Source of the DNA: Brachypodius melanocephalos | Taxonomy: Eukaryota > Chordata > Aves > Passeriformes > Pycnonotidae | Direction of reading: 5' to 3' | Length of the DNA: 64,000 nt | Assembly: GCA_013398615.1 (NCBI GenBank) | Contig: VZSR01003803.1 | Coordinates: forward strand, 3,420,050-3,484,049 | Part shown: positions 36,917 through 49,900 of the stretch, piece by piece | Layout of the letters: every line of letters begins with the position of its first letter | Position numbering within the stretch: the stretch's first letter is position 1 | The notes under the pieces: generated by a model | Told to the model about the DNA's origin: nothing | What the model saw: the letters and a program-made list of their open reading frames with translations, nothing else | Databases searched by the model: none | Position numbers and translations under genes: made by a program

Positions 36917-39611
36917 AATACTCAGAGACTGAGTCCACAGGAATTTACCTGAAGACTCAGAAGTGCCTTAGGCTGGAGCTGTACCCCACCCAGAGGGCCT
37001 CATTCAGTTTCCAGCAATCAGCATTTTGTGCCTTTTGAGACACTCCCTGCAGCCTGGCCTCCAGCTACCACTCTTGAAGGACGCGTGTCTCCTCCCATCC
37101 TCATGTCATGCCTGCCAACCCCATGCAGATGTCTCAGTTCCCTAGAGCTTCTCACTTTACACCAACAGCCCCTGTCTGGTTAGCTGAGTCATAGAAACAT
37201 CAGTAATGTGGTTGCCTGTACTAAGCTGATATTCAAGATTTTCTTTATAACCAAGAGGAAAATTGGTGTTTAGGATATATTTCAGGTGGCCTACTTCAGG
37301 GATTTATTTTAGAATGAGATTTACATATCCAGGGGAGCTGATTTCTCTCTATTCTTACTAAACAGAAGGAGGACAGCTCAGAAGTAGACATTTACAGTCA
37401 GGCACCTGAATCCCAGCTCTCACGAGTGACCCAGACCACAAACGGAGATCCAACATGAATTCAAATCCACTGCAGAGACATAGAGAAGTTACCAAGGTTT
37501 GATGGACCATGGCGACCTCAGTCAAGCAGCACAGCCGAGCTGGGCATTAGTTCAGAGGCAAGTTCAGGTTAAAGTCACAGTGCAAGAGGTTTAAGATGAT
37601 GGGTTTTAACATGCATTTGTGATGAAGTAAGAAAACAATCACAGCCATGTCCACTTCAGCAAGCAGCTGGCTGAGGCACAGCCACTCTGTGTCTGAGCTG
37701 CAGTTCCTGCATTAACCCACCACTGCTCTTTCTCTGCTGATACTCTCTAAGCTTCTCCAAGAGGTGCCATGGTAACAAGCACCTTGGAACCGCTCCCCAG
37801 ATTATACAGCATGTTATGCAAAGTGGCCCAGGCAGGTTTTCTGCTTTTAATATTCAAAGGATTATCTTTGAGGTAGCCCATATATTTTCAAATCCCTAAA
37901 TCCCTTGACACCTGGACACTTTGTATGTAGCCCTAAACACAGCACAATTTGGCTCCCAGACTTCAGAGAATCATTTAAAAGTAAAGCAAGCATGAACAGC
38001 ACAAAGCACTTCCATCTGACAGAGAGGCTGCAAGATGCAAACAAATGAAGACAACAGGAAGGAAAATATGCCAAACCTACCCAAGAGAAAGGGTCTGGCT
38101 AAAGTAAGGCATCAAGTCAGCAAAGGAAAATTGGTCTTGTGGCTTCATATCAGGATAAGAATGCTGTTTCTAGCTATGTTTGCCACTAGCCGGACTCATG
38201 TTTCATTCAGGTAGGATTAAAGGCTTGTGCCATGCATTCAAAGGGACTATTCCCCATCTCCCCATCACATCCTTTCCTCCCTTTGCACCCTTATCGTGCT
38301 GTTTGTCACCACTCATGTCCACAGTGTTGTGTGCAGGAGATGGGCACTAAACTGGTCCCATCATACTACATTTCCTCAAAACCCTTGGGCCACGAAGTGC
38401 TGTAGCCAAGGAGGAAGGGCAGAACAGGAAGTGCTTCTCAGCTCTCCTCACTTCAGGGCAGAACATCACCCCCTCAGCCACCTCAGCTGCACTGGCAGCT
38501 CTTCCTTGGCAGCCCTGCCCTGGAATGCAGCCCTGGCTGGGATGCTCCAGAGGGCAGCAGGGACTACTGGAGCACAGCACATGCCTGCCAGCCTGCTTCT
38601 GCCCACCTGGTGTTACTCTCTCTATGTGAGTCCCAATAAATTAGACAAAACTTCCCTCAGGAGGCTGTTAGAAAAGCCCTGATTTATGAAGGCCTAGCAA
38701 ATAGGCACTTGGATACCATGGTAATTAGCACTGTGAGAGAAGAAAACCCCCAAAAAAGAACAGTTTTTCTATTTTTTATCTGATTGGTGAATTCTCTAGG
38801 GAATGTGTTTTTTTGCATATGCACATACCATATGGACAGGCAAGGACAGAGGCATGGTCTTTCTGAAATCCCTCATGCTCACCTGAATTATGAGCAGTAT
38901 GGAAATTCAGAATAATTTCAGCCAGTCTCACTTCCACCTTTATTAAGTGTCACAAACGCAGTTCTTCAGTGACAGGCCAATTTTCCACACTAAATGCATT
39001 CAGTTGCCCAAATCTGCAAATATTCTAAGAGTAAATACTCTAATTTGTTAAGCCTTCTATCACTGTTTTTTCCCTCCTCCCTGACAATTACATTATCCTC
39101 ACCAGCGGCTCATTGCCTCCTCTCCCTCTTGTCTTCATCTACCCATCCTGCTACATCAGCAGCTTGGAATCACCTCCCAGATCTTCTTGTCTATCCTCCA
39201 CACCTCTGCTACTTAATCCCTCCCAATAAAACTTAAGCTGCTTTCATCCTAACTCCAAGAGCTGGTATCCACAAAGCTTTCTCCACTGCCTTACTTTGCT
39301 CCAAGACTAGCTTTTCTTCTCCTAGGTGTGCTCATGGAGAGGATAAAAGCTGCTTCAGTGGCCTGACTTTGCCTCTGCATGGAGCCTCTTTCCTTCCCCT
39401 TTCCTCACACCTTTTCAATGAATTCTTCATGTGTTTGGATTGTATTTGGTGGGCACAGAGAGCAGATTACAACAGCATTAGTTGCAAGCACCACTACAGT
39501 GTCTTGTCCATCTAGAGAAAATACATTTCAAGTATATCCATGCAAAGGCCCTGGATTTTAAAAGATGAAAACCTATTGGTTGGAACTGGATATATGAGAA
39601 GGGCCAGCTGA
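36917..39611. other. Intergenic sequence, no gene recognised
   Basis: No gene or repeat is recognised. The 151-codon ORF at 38227-38682 (+) lacks any motif I know, is opposed by an ORF on the other strand, and reads as chance in a slightly GC-richer patch. Confidence 0.6.
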
Positions 39612-39780
39612 AGAGGCCCTCGAGGGAAGTGGCCACAGCACTAAGCCTGCCAGAGTCCAAGGAGTTCAATGCTCTCAGGCACATGGTGTGCTTCATGGAG
39701 TCATCCTGTGCAGGACCAGGAGCTGGATTTTGATGATCCTTGTGGATCCTTTCCAACTCAAGATATTCTACAATTCTGTG
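39612..39780 (+). mobile_element. CR1 LINE 3' end, sense (subfamily with 'gtgcaggaccagg' end)
   Basis: Phrases in order: 'gaggccctcgagggaagtgg', 'ccacagcactaagcctgcca', 'gctctcaggcacatggtgtg', 'tcatcctgtgcaggaccagg', 'tgatgatccttgtggatcct', 'ttccaactcaagatattcta', then 'caattctgtg'. The end differs from the other CR1 copies here and resembles the tail of the SINE at 44.6 kb, so it is probably the related LINE family. Confidence 0.85.
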
Positions 39781-40779
39781 AACATGCCTGACTTGCTGCA
39801 ATGCTCCTGCTGTTCCCACAACAGAGGGAACACATCTTAGGGAGCTGAATGAAGAACCCATGCCTGACCACGACTGACAAACATGAAACTCTTGGGCCAA
39901 CTAGCACATGAAATAGTCAAGTGATAGATAATCAAAGAAAATCTATGATGTTTCATTGTGCTGCCAAATATCAAAAGACAAAAACTCTTGCAAGAGTGTT
40001 AAAATAGTAAACCCAAAAGCAGACCTTTCTTAGAAGCTCCCAGGTGTCTTGGTGGTCATGGGCATGCCTAGCATCAGATTTTTACAACTTTTGTAAGTTT
40101 AACAAATTAGCATATCTAATAAATATTGTCCAATTAAAAGAGTAGTTGGTTATGTAATTTTCCCTGGGTTCTGCCCCACTGGAGCTGTTCCAGGGGCTTC
40201 TTTGCCCATTTCCTGTTGTGTCTCCTCAGATTTTGGTTGGAAAGCAAAATGTCCTTGTCTGGCTTCTCTTCTTGAAAAGAATACTAAACAGTATTTCAGG
40301 AATGTGTTAGAAAGTTAGATTATTATTCTAAAATCGAAGAGAAATTATAGGAAAAATATCAGGAGCTATATAACTATGTAATAGTAGTCTACAGAGATAA
40401 AAAATATATGAAAAATATATAAAAGCAAAAATCTTTAGGCATCAAATGGGTATATTTTTTTTAATCCTGAGGGAAAACTGCTTTGGAAAAGAAGAATGAG
40501 CAGGTGAATTTCATCAGATGGGACTGTGAGATCTGAGAAAGGAAAATGGAGATGAACGAGATATTTTTATGATGACAATATCCTCATCCTTTTTTTCTGG
40601 GACCTACACATCTCAGCCATTGTCCCACCTCTTAATCTCCTCAATCACCTCACAATCTTGATCCCTATTCCAGACCAAGCCTAGAAACTGCCCACAGCTG
40701 AATGAACTGTCTTGCAGCTGTTAGCCTCTTCTCCCTGCCATACAACAAAGTAACAATAAGTGTTAAATAGAGTCAAAAA
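39781..40779. other. Intergenic sequence, no gene recognised
   Basis: AT-rich, notably 40300-40460. No coding or repeat signal is recognised. Confidence 0.6.
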
Positions 40780-40892
40780 ATCACAGAATTATTGAGTTTG
40801 GAAAAGACCCCTGGGATCATTGAATCCAGCCACTAAAGCAGCTCTGACAGGCCCACCAATAAATCATGTTCCTAAGTGCCACACTTTTTGCA
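40780..40892 (-). mobile_element. CR1 LINE 3' tail, antisense
   Basis: 'atcacagaattattgagttt', 'ggaaaagacccctgggatca' and 'ttgaatccagccactaaagc', then 'cctaagtgccacactttttg'. These give the reverse complement of a short CR1 end. Confidence 0.9.
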
Positions 40893-43800
40893 TAAAGACC
40901 AAGACATCTTGCAGGACAGACAGGTTGGATCCAAATGCTTTGTCTTTCAACAGATTGTGACTTCTTCATGCCCATTTTCTACATGTAAGTATTCTTACGA
41001 GGCATGACTTCAGTTTTCAATTTTCACAGCATTGATAAATCCCGTATTATGCACAGTCCATGCACAAATTATTCTGATAATAGCAAAGGGATTATATAAA
41101 AAAATGTAAAAGACTGAGTAAACAAGTAGCTGCTAGTTAAAAATCTGAACCTCTCTTTGGCTTTAGTGCAAACATTTACCCTTGAGTCTGCATCCAATTG
41201 AATCATTCATCTCTCTGAGGAAGTGGGTTTTTTACAGTGAAATGGTCCTCAGAAGCACAAAACAAGACAGTGATTTAGAGACGCCTGTGTATCTCTCCAG
41301 CCATCGCCTATGCATGTTTACTTGTTGGTGATAGAACCACAGCAGGTCTCAAGGTCTTGTCCAAATGTGTTTTTCTGTTAGAAGAGGCCAATCAGGAACC
41401 AGTTTTGGAGGCATTGAGTATCTCCTGCTGCCACTCCAAAAACAGCTTGCTTAGAGATCATTTCCTCTGAAAATCCTGTTCTCTAGGTTTATCTCCCCTA
41501 CGAGAAGTACAATGGTTTACATTAAAGCCATTTAAAAACAATTTAGTGTTCTTATTTTTTGCCAAGCAGTAGGCTATATGGTTTTGAGTTACTAAAAATT
41601 CGACTGAAATCAGTGTGAGCTGTTCTACTGTACAAAGAGCTCACTCCTATTAAAACATGCCTTTATTAGGTTTATGGATGTTTCTTATATAAATCAGACC
41701 TCAGAGCCTATAAAGGACTTTAAGATGCACAAAGGAAAGATGATGCTTATCTTTATTTTTACTTTTTACTGCACTAAGCTATCCAAAACCACCCTGACCT
41801 ACCTTACATAGTGCTATTTATTCAGTTTTTGGGCATCTCTCAATGCACCTGGGAAGCAGAGAACAATTTTCTTCCCACCTTACCTACAAGAAAGTATGCT
41901 GGAGAGCAGCCCTAAGCTCTAACCACACGTGAGCTGGATCCTGAGTTCAGCTCACCACACACTAATCCATGAACTGCTCTTCTCCTTTTACCCTAAAAAT
42001 CTCTCTGTGCCTATAATGCACCTCACCTAGGCCTGAAGATGACACAGAGTCTCTGACAAAACCATGCATCCATGACACCCACACATCCCATCTCCCCGCC
42101 GAGACTAAGGACAGACCAGAGTATCTCCTACTTCCTCCATCCACCAGGGTTTTCTTCCAAAGCAAGGAGATATTCCATCCTTGACTCTTAGCCTGCCTTT
42201 CAGTTTGAAGACCATCCAAGGACCCTGAAGCAGGGAAGTGCTCTTGGGCACTAACAGCTTAAATATACTTAGAACCACTTGCAAAAAAGTCTACTTTTGG
42301 CCAGCAGCTTCCCCCCATTTTGTTCAATGTGCTTCATTAAGTCAGCTGAAGCGGTTGATGTTTTGAGGTCAAAGTGCCAACACAGTCTGAGCTGCAGGAA
42401 GTTCTCCTGTGGCTGCCAAAGAGGTTGTGTGGAAAATCATCACAGCAGAAATGCATTGAGTGCAGCAGAGAGCAGTAAAGACAAATATGTACTTGAAGAA
42501 GAGAGGAAACTCTCTTGAAACCTTAAAGCCAGATTTTAAACTGCACACCATGGTATTTGCTCTCCTTTCTTAGGCAAAACTCAAAACCAACCCTAGTGCT
42601 GGTGTTTCAGGAAGTCTGGAAAAACGACTTGGTGGTATAGGCACTCAGCAATCTGGTCTCCTTCCCTTTTGCTAGGACTGGAGATCTTCCCAAAGAAAAT
42701 CACACTTGATTTTTTTGTGAAGAAAACTGTTATACATGAAAGGAGGTATGACCCACCTAGTTTTATAAACCTCCAAAGCCACATATATTATTTATATATG
42801 CATTGTATGTTAAGGAGACCTCTTGCTGGAAGAAAAAATCCTGTAATAATGTGAAGCAGTAAAGCTCTCATCTGGAGATGAAGTCAGGACAGAAAATGAA
42901 GAGGGGGAATCCATAGGCAGATTTTTGACAAAAACTGCTGGTTATATCCAGGCGAGGCTAGGAGACAAGTGCCAAGACTCCTGCAAGTTGTTTTTTTTTC
43001 AAACTTGCTGCCCACAGTATGGCTTCCATATCCATCGTTTGGCTCCTCTTTGGAAGTGCAGAGTGGCCTGGCCACTCTCCTCAGGATGTGCTGGGATGCA
43101 GCACGTTGACACTGCAGGGTCTGTGCTGGAAACCTCACCAGCTCTGCACATCCCTCTGCTGTCTAACACAGATGTGCTTTGTTTGAAAGTGGGGGCAGAT
43201 GGCATGAATTCATTTCTTTCCACTGCACAAACACAAAATGAAAACTAAAACAGGAGGTGCAAGAAGAGGCTGTACTCTGCATCCTGATCCCAATATCCTC
43301 ACAAACACAGCTCAGACCTGCAGGGTGCTGCCAGATGGAGACTATGGTAATTTTAAAGGAAAAAAAAAATACAAATACCATTTTGCAAGGTGGGAGGGCT
43401 GTACTCTTAAGTTTGCATTTGGCAGAGCAACAGACCTTATCTGTCTGAAATACACCACTTAGAGTGGCACTCCACAAAAATAAGCCCTTGCTTCCACCAC
43501 CCCCACTGCCCACTCTTTTACTGGAGCTCAGAGCTTGCATAGGGTTTTGGGCGGTGGAACCAACCCCCTCCTGCAGCACCCAGAAGAGAAGAGCAATTTT
43601 TCTGCCAGAAAGAGGAAATTCAAGGAGGCTGACAGGAACACGAGTGCAGAAGTGAGCTCCCACCTTTTTATGCAAAAGACCAAAGATCAGTTAATCACTG
43701 GTGGGTGGGACAACACTTTTAAGCCACATTTTAAAGCAAATTCCTGACTTCACCCTCGCCCTGGGCAGGACTTACAACTCTGAGCCACAGTCTTGTCCAG

Positions 43801-44577
43801 CTAACCCACTGTTTTTCTTGGTTGTCCCACCCCAATGCTGACCAGCCGTGGAACTATCCAACCACTCATAACATCTTTGTCCATCTAAAATAGGAGGCAA
43901 AACTCTCCTGTTACCAGCTCTTCCTGACTGAGTTTTCACAGTGGATTATATCTAAACTCTAAACCCCACAAGAACAAACAAAGCTGTAGTATCAATCTTA
44001 CACATAGTGCCCAGTGTGACAGTCATGTGGCTGGGTCTATGTGACAGGCTGTACTGCAGTTTTCACTGTATTCAGCATTAATCCAGACCTCTGACTGCAC
44101 CTGGAGATAACAGGCAGGACAAAGGGTGTTGCCTGCATGTATGCCCACAGTCAGATTCTGCAGCTTTCTGAGAAAAGAAATTGCTGCCTTCAAATAGGAA
44201 ATCGCCCAGATTTGACCTTGGGTCTGTATCAGTATGATTGTATAGGGTTACATTATGATCTGAAGCATAAAGATACCCAATTCAACGATTTTTCAGCTTA
44301 GGTGAGAAATGCTGAGGTGACTTCATTCATATGTGATGCTTCATAGTACGACAGAGAGGGGGGTTGATATGGCAACAGTGAAAAGCTCTTCTCTATCAGA
44401 GACTCCACAGAATCCACAGCCACTTCTTCCTTCCTCCCCTACAGTAGGAGGCAGCAATGGCATTGCAACAAAGTTGTGGAAGAGAGATACTTTGAGCTGC
44501 ACGGCTTTCAGGGGGCGCGCAGAAACCAAACTGCCTGAAGAGGAGAGGTTTGCAAAGCTGGGATTTTCAGAAATAAT
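40893..44577. other. Intergenic sequence, no gene recognised
   Basis: No exon is recognised. The longest single-frame ORF in the window (170 codons, minus, 43163-43675) lies here. It has a glycine-serine patch but no domain, and several other ORFs overlap it in other frames, so it is taken as chance. Confidence 0.6.
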
Positions 44578-44694
44578 CTGCCTAATAACACCAAGGTTGT
44601 GGGTTCAGCCCTTGCATGGGCCATTCGCTTAAGAGTTGGACTTCATGATCTTTGTGGGTCCCTTGCAGCTCAGAATATTCTGTGATTCAGTGAT
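44578..44694 (+). mobile_element. SINE with tRNA-Ile-like head and CR1-like tail (TguSINE1-like)
   Basis: The left part (44578-44623) reads 'ctgcctaataacaccaaggt', 'tgtgggttcagcccttgcat', 'gggcca'. That matches the anticodon arm, variable loop and T arm of a tRNA-Ile: anticodon-loop word ctaataac and the B-box-like gggttcagccc. After a short joint it continues 'agagttggacttcatgatct', 'ttgtgggtcccttgcagctc', 'agaatattctgtgattcagt', a CR1-type end. The 5' half of the tRNA head, including the A box, is missing, so it is truncated. I recall such a tRNA-Ile/CR1 SINE from zebra finch. That supports a passerine source but is from memory. Confidence 0.8.
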
Positions 44695-46521
44695 TTATGG
44701 AGCCCCTTGGAGAAGGAGATAGAAAAGATGTTATTAGACTGAAACAAAAGCAATCTCACTGTGGGATGTCTCACTTTCTTCACTGGGTTCACCTCATTTC
44801 ATCTCGTACCCGAGCACCTTAGCAGGTCCATATTGTGTACATGGGTGTTCTCCAAAGCCCTCTGGGCAAGTAATGGGGTCTTACCAAAAAGAGGTGATTC
44901 TGTTGGATAAGATCATAAAGAACAGTCCTATTTACAACGTGTGTAGGAGAAATGTTATGACCCCTCACATAAACTGGGAGAGCAAAGAGTTCATTCAGAT
45001 TTTTCTTTTCTCAAAGTATGACGTTGTTCTTGTACGTGGTTACCAGGGAGAATATTAGTTGCTAAGCTGTGAGTTTATGAGACTATGAGATGATAATGAA
45101 GCTGCACTGATTTTAGCACCTCAAAATGCATTTCCTGTCGCTGCTGCTGATCTTGGCTGCTGCTTTCTCACGGATGTCTTCACCAAATGCTACACTTTTA
45201 GACATCTCATGCCAAAAATTCTTATTTTCTTCCTATATGTTGGTTCCTTCCATCATATTTCTATGCTCTACATGAAGCCGTCTTACACATTTTAAAAGCA
45301 GTAAATAATCTCGAAAGGGGTAGCTGTCTCTTCCATATCCATCTCTAATCTTTATCTCTAAGCTGCTTGCCCTTGCCTCCACTGCTCATATTCACCCTTA
45401 TTTTCCTCCTCAACTGGGAGAAAAACCTCATTTTATTGCTATCAGTCTCACACTCCAAGTAGGACAGAAGAGCTATGAGTGTCCGTATTTTCTGTGTTCA
45501 TCTAAGTGCAGTCAAGAAGCACTTTGTCTTTTGGGTAAGGGGTCAGACAGCAAGCTGACTCCTTCAGTTAATGGTTTAAAGCTCACAGCAGAGGTGATGC
45601 CACAAAGCATCTCCCTCTATACTGAAATCAGAATCTCTCTGTACTAAAAGAAACTTTTTTAAGACTCAAAAGAACTTTCTTTTGCCCCTTTTCAAAAAAT
45701 AGATGCCTTTTTCTGCCATTTTTGTCTGGTTGTATTATCTTATTGTAATTCTTGAAGCTTGTAGCTTACTAAGTCTAGGAGTCGCCTTTTTTGGTTCTGC
45801 ATGAAAACAAATATAGACATGGACAGTTTTAAAGTAGTGCTTCTTTGTTAATGCTTTCGCCTAGCCATTTTCCACCCCAGAGGAAAATGTTTCTAAGCAA
45901 AGAGCGTTACAGCATGAGACACAAGTTGTGATCTCTGGAATGAAATGTTACATTTTATTAACCTCAAATACAAAGTCTCTCTGTTCTGGCAAAGAACTTG
46001 TATTGTTCTAACCAAGATTTTTTTAATAATTATTGTCAGAGAGGCAATAGCTGTGGAAGGTGAAATAACCTCCAAGTTAAAGCCTACTGGTGTTAACAAT
46101 TTGTTAATTAGGTGCTGTGAACACCTGCCCACTGCTATAAATTGTTTGCTTTTGAAAGAGTCTGAATCTTCTTCTTCTGTGTAAAAGGATAATGAAACTT
46201 GATGTTATAGTCTTATTACAAGAAAAAAGGAGGATCTAATAGAAAATTGCATATAACTGGAGATGAATGCCATGGCAATAGCCATGAGGTGAGAACCTGG
46301 AAGGTACTGTCAGGTGGTTATGGGTCACCTTCAGTTTTCTGTAAGAAAAGGCCATGTGGTTTGTAGACATGAGCCTGCAATGGGATGAAATAAAGCTCTT
46401 CCACCCAATGGAGGGTGGTGGCTGACAGCAAACTGTTCATACAGAAGGAAAGGGAGAGCACAAAAACTGTCATCAGATGTGGGGGACAGGCTTGGGAACC
46501 AGCAGGCCAAGGATCAAAGAG
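44695..46521. other. Intergenic sequence, no gene recognised
   Basis: No exon, RNA gene or repeat family is recognised. Short ORFs only. Confidence 0.6.
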
Positions 46522-46907
46522 TCACTGAATCACAGAATGGCTGGGGTTAGAAATTACCTTTAAATTCATCTAGTTTCCACCCCCTGCCGTTGCACTAGAC
46601 CAGGTTGCTAAGACCCCCATTCAACTCAGCCTTGAACTATTCCAGGGATGTGCTCTCTGCACAACCTGTGCCAGTGGCTCATCACCCTCCCAGTCAAGAA
46701 TTCCTTCCCAATATCCAATCTAATGTCTTTAAATTCTCTCCATTTAAGGCCATTATTTCTTGTCCTATCACTACATGTCCTTGCAAAATGTCCCTCTCCA
46801 GCTCTCTTGTAACACATTTTGGTACTGGAAGGTGCTCTGAGGTCTCTCTGAAGCCTTCCCTTCTCCAGGCTGAGCAGCATCAGGTCTCTCAGCCTGTCTT
46901 CACAAGC
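46522..46907 (-). mobile_element. CR1 LINE 3' part, antisense
   Basis: Starts 'tcactgaatcacagaatggc' and runs through 'accaggttgctaagaccccc', 'caagaattccttcccaatat', 'ttatttcttgtcctatcact', 'cttcccttctccaggctgag' and 'ctctcagcctgtcttcacaa'. Read on the minus strand it contains a recognisable LDIGKEFLTGRV-type decayed C-terminal segment. Confidence 0.93.
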
Positions 46908-49900
46908 AAATGAGTACTGCTATTCATGGTTACCAACTCATGGGTTACTACTTTGCCATGTTTCCAGTTTCACTTGAAAGTACATCATTACTGCAGTTGC
47001 TTTGCCTAGTGCCTTGCTGTAGTCAAAAAACAAACAAAAAAAGCCAACAAATATTCAGTTTAGAAAAAAAAATTAGGAGAAAAATATGTTAAGTTCCTTT
47101 ACATTCCTCACCTGAAGCACTCTGTTCTTGTTCCGTTCTGCTATTGCAGAGAATGCAGTGGAAAGCAGAGCAATTTGGAATAAGCAATGCAAATATATAA
47201 TGGCACATAGGAAGAGCTGAGAGGACTGGGATGGTTGGGTTAGGGAGAAGACAGTGTGTATACAACATGATGTAGTTGAAATCATGACTCAGACTTCAGC
47301 AGGTGAATTTATCTCCAGAGTGTCATAAACTGGAACAAGGGAATATCTGATGAAATTTGTGTAGCACATCTGAGGAATGGTTTGTTAGTGGCACAAAGCA
47401 AAATTAGTTAAATCTAAAAATCCCAAGAGAAACAACTCATCAGGATTTTTATATGCCATCAGCCACAATACTCACACTTATATTAAATTACAAATAGGCT
47501 AGAAGTTAGAAATTATTTAAATAGAATTAAAAGTTAAAATAAATAACAAAATTAATATAGAAGATAAAAAATCTTACAATTAGGGTACAAGTGTCTCTCA
47601 AGATTAAAAGATCAGGTGGAAATCAGGGTCTTGAGCAATTAATTTCACGTTTTCTAATAATGGATTTTAGGGATAGACTTAAAAACTTTTCTTCCAGAAG
47701 AAGGTCATTACAACAGGCAGGGCTAGTACTAACTATCCAAATAGACCATCAAACCTGGCTGTAGAAAATGCTGGGTAATCAGCTGTGGTACCATTTGATA
47801 TCAGGCCATTACAAATGCAGCTGTTGGTATATCAAAGCGCAAGCAGCAACACTCATCAAAGCAAAAACAACCAAGATACTGATGCCTAAGGAGCTGCTGC
47901 TCGTGACTCAGCCATAGGCTGGTGGATGGCTCTCAGCCCCTTTAAAAAAATATGAAGTTAAAAGTGGTTGTTTCAATCCCTCTAAAAGCCTTTTCTACAT
48001 AAAAGCAGGTTTGTGCTAATGGAATTTATTTCACATTCACAATGGCCTGAGAATATATCTTTTCTGCAGCTTATCAGATGAACAAAATCCTGGCAAGTCA
48101 CTCACCCAGTACTTTGTGACTGTTCAAGCACACTGCGCACATCCAGACCTGGCTCTGGGTTCTGGACATCACAAAGTCCCTTGAAGGCTCATTCTACTTT
48201 TTGACACTACTTCCAACCCAGAATCAAGCAGAACTCAGTTCCAATTTGCACTAACACTCCTCTCTTACTGCCTTTGCAGATGTGCAGATCCAGGTCCGTT
48301 TGGGAGGAAACATAAGGAAGAATTTATCTAGAGCTGCCCATTAGAGGAACTGGCAGCAAGACTGGCAAGATCCTTCTACTGTCACTAGTCTTTGACAAGC
48401 TGGTAGGAAGCAAGTATAGCTGTGATCAAATGACAAAACACAGAAGCTCCATATTTCTTTTAATTGCTGAATTTCATTTTGGGTCCTGAAAGGTACCAAA
48501 AAAACAGTTTCCCTTTGAAGCACACTGCTTCACTGGCCTAGGCAGCTCTGTGCCAGCAAAGGCTGCTGTAGGTAGAAAAGTCCCATCCTACCAGCCCTGG
48601 GACCTGTGCCACAGGGCTTCCAGGAATGGAGGGTGCATGAATGTTTGGAGATCAACCACCTTGGCCATAAACCCCAAACCTGGTCTTTTTGAGAAAGGGC
48701 AAGCAAAGGGTAAAAAAAATACTAACCTGTTCTGTGCTTGAATAAATCTGCCGTTCAGCATCAGTTGCAAAATGCAACAGATTCATGAATTACATAAATT
48801 TCTCTATTTCTTCAAAGTTAGTCACTGGCTGTGCAAAAAGGTACCTCAGAATTAACTATTTTTTTCAAATACTTATAATTGGATTGTTCCAAATATGAAT
48901 TACTCACTAAAAAGTTCTCTCTCTTGCATGAGAGTACATTATTTTTTTTCTCACTGCCAACAAATAAGCCTGAGGGAAACATATGAATCTTCAAGAGAGT
49001 GAAGGAAAACGTAAAAGATGCTCTAGCCAGCTAGTTTGAATCCAGACTTGAAACAGCCTGGAATACAAGCATGTTTAAAATCAGGATTTTGTGCTCAGCC
49101 ACTATAGGCAGTATTCCTTTATTTTAAAAAGAATAGAAGCAATTTGCACTAGGGAAAAAGCCTTCTTGAAAACTATTTTTAAAATGACCCTTAAGGAAGA
49201 GTGAATTCGTGCTGTGCAATTTGCAAGGTAAGTGCATTTGGAGCAATTCCCTGATAAAACAGCATGATGAAAGGTGGCAGGGAGTGATTGACTTCACACT
49301 ACCCTGCAAGGTCAGCAGCAACTCAGGTAACTACAAACAAATTATTTTAGAAAAATAAATATAAGAGGGAATTAATTTGCAGAGACACCATTGTTTCTCC
49401 AGTTACACACAGACACATATAGCTGAGAAATACTGGAAACAAAGAGTAGGGAGGAAAGAACTCCTCCAGAGAGTGTCCCAAAAATCTTGACCAAGCCATC
49501 TTGCCTCAGGCAAGGTCAGAGCAGTCAATGAAGAGATCATTGGAGACTAACAAAAAAAAAGGCTGGTGCATATGGCTTCACATATTCCAGCTCGCTACAT
49601 CACTATCATGGGTAGGCTCCAGCCACACAGCAGCACTTGGGCCAGGGCAGCTTCACACCTGGACAGGTGACAGTGGTTACAAGTGGTATCAAAAACGGTG
49701 CAAGGTTTACTGATCATGTTATCTGCATAAGAAACTGGCGGAGTACACTTGTGGAAGATTTCTGTAAGCAGAGCCATTGCTACTCCTGACAGGGAAGGAA
49801 TGCTGCTGCTCTCCATCTGCTGCAGCTGGGATAACACCAAAACAGGAGGACACCAGCTCATGACACTCACTTGAAAACAGAAAGCCACTTATCTAAATAC

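Noticed and set aside
38227..38682. 151-codon ORF on the + strand
   Set aside because: Low-complexity Ser/Leu/Pro-rich sequence with no recognisable motif and an opposing ORF; no evidence of coding.
43163..43675. 170-codon ORF on the minus strand, the longest ungapped ORF in the window
   Set aside because: No domain, no family resemblance, several ORFs overlap it in other frames, and it has no splice or promoter context. Chance ORFs of this size are expected in 64 kb.
44578..44623. A tRNA-Ile gene
   Set aside because: Only the 3' half of a tRNA is present, with no acceptor-stem 5' side, D arm or A box, and it runs into a CR1-like tail. It is a SINE head.
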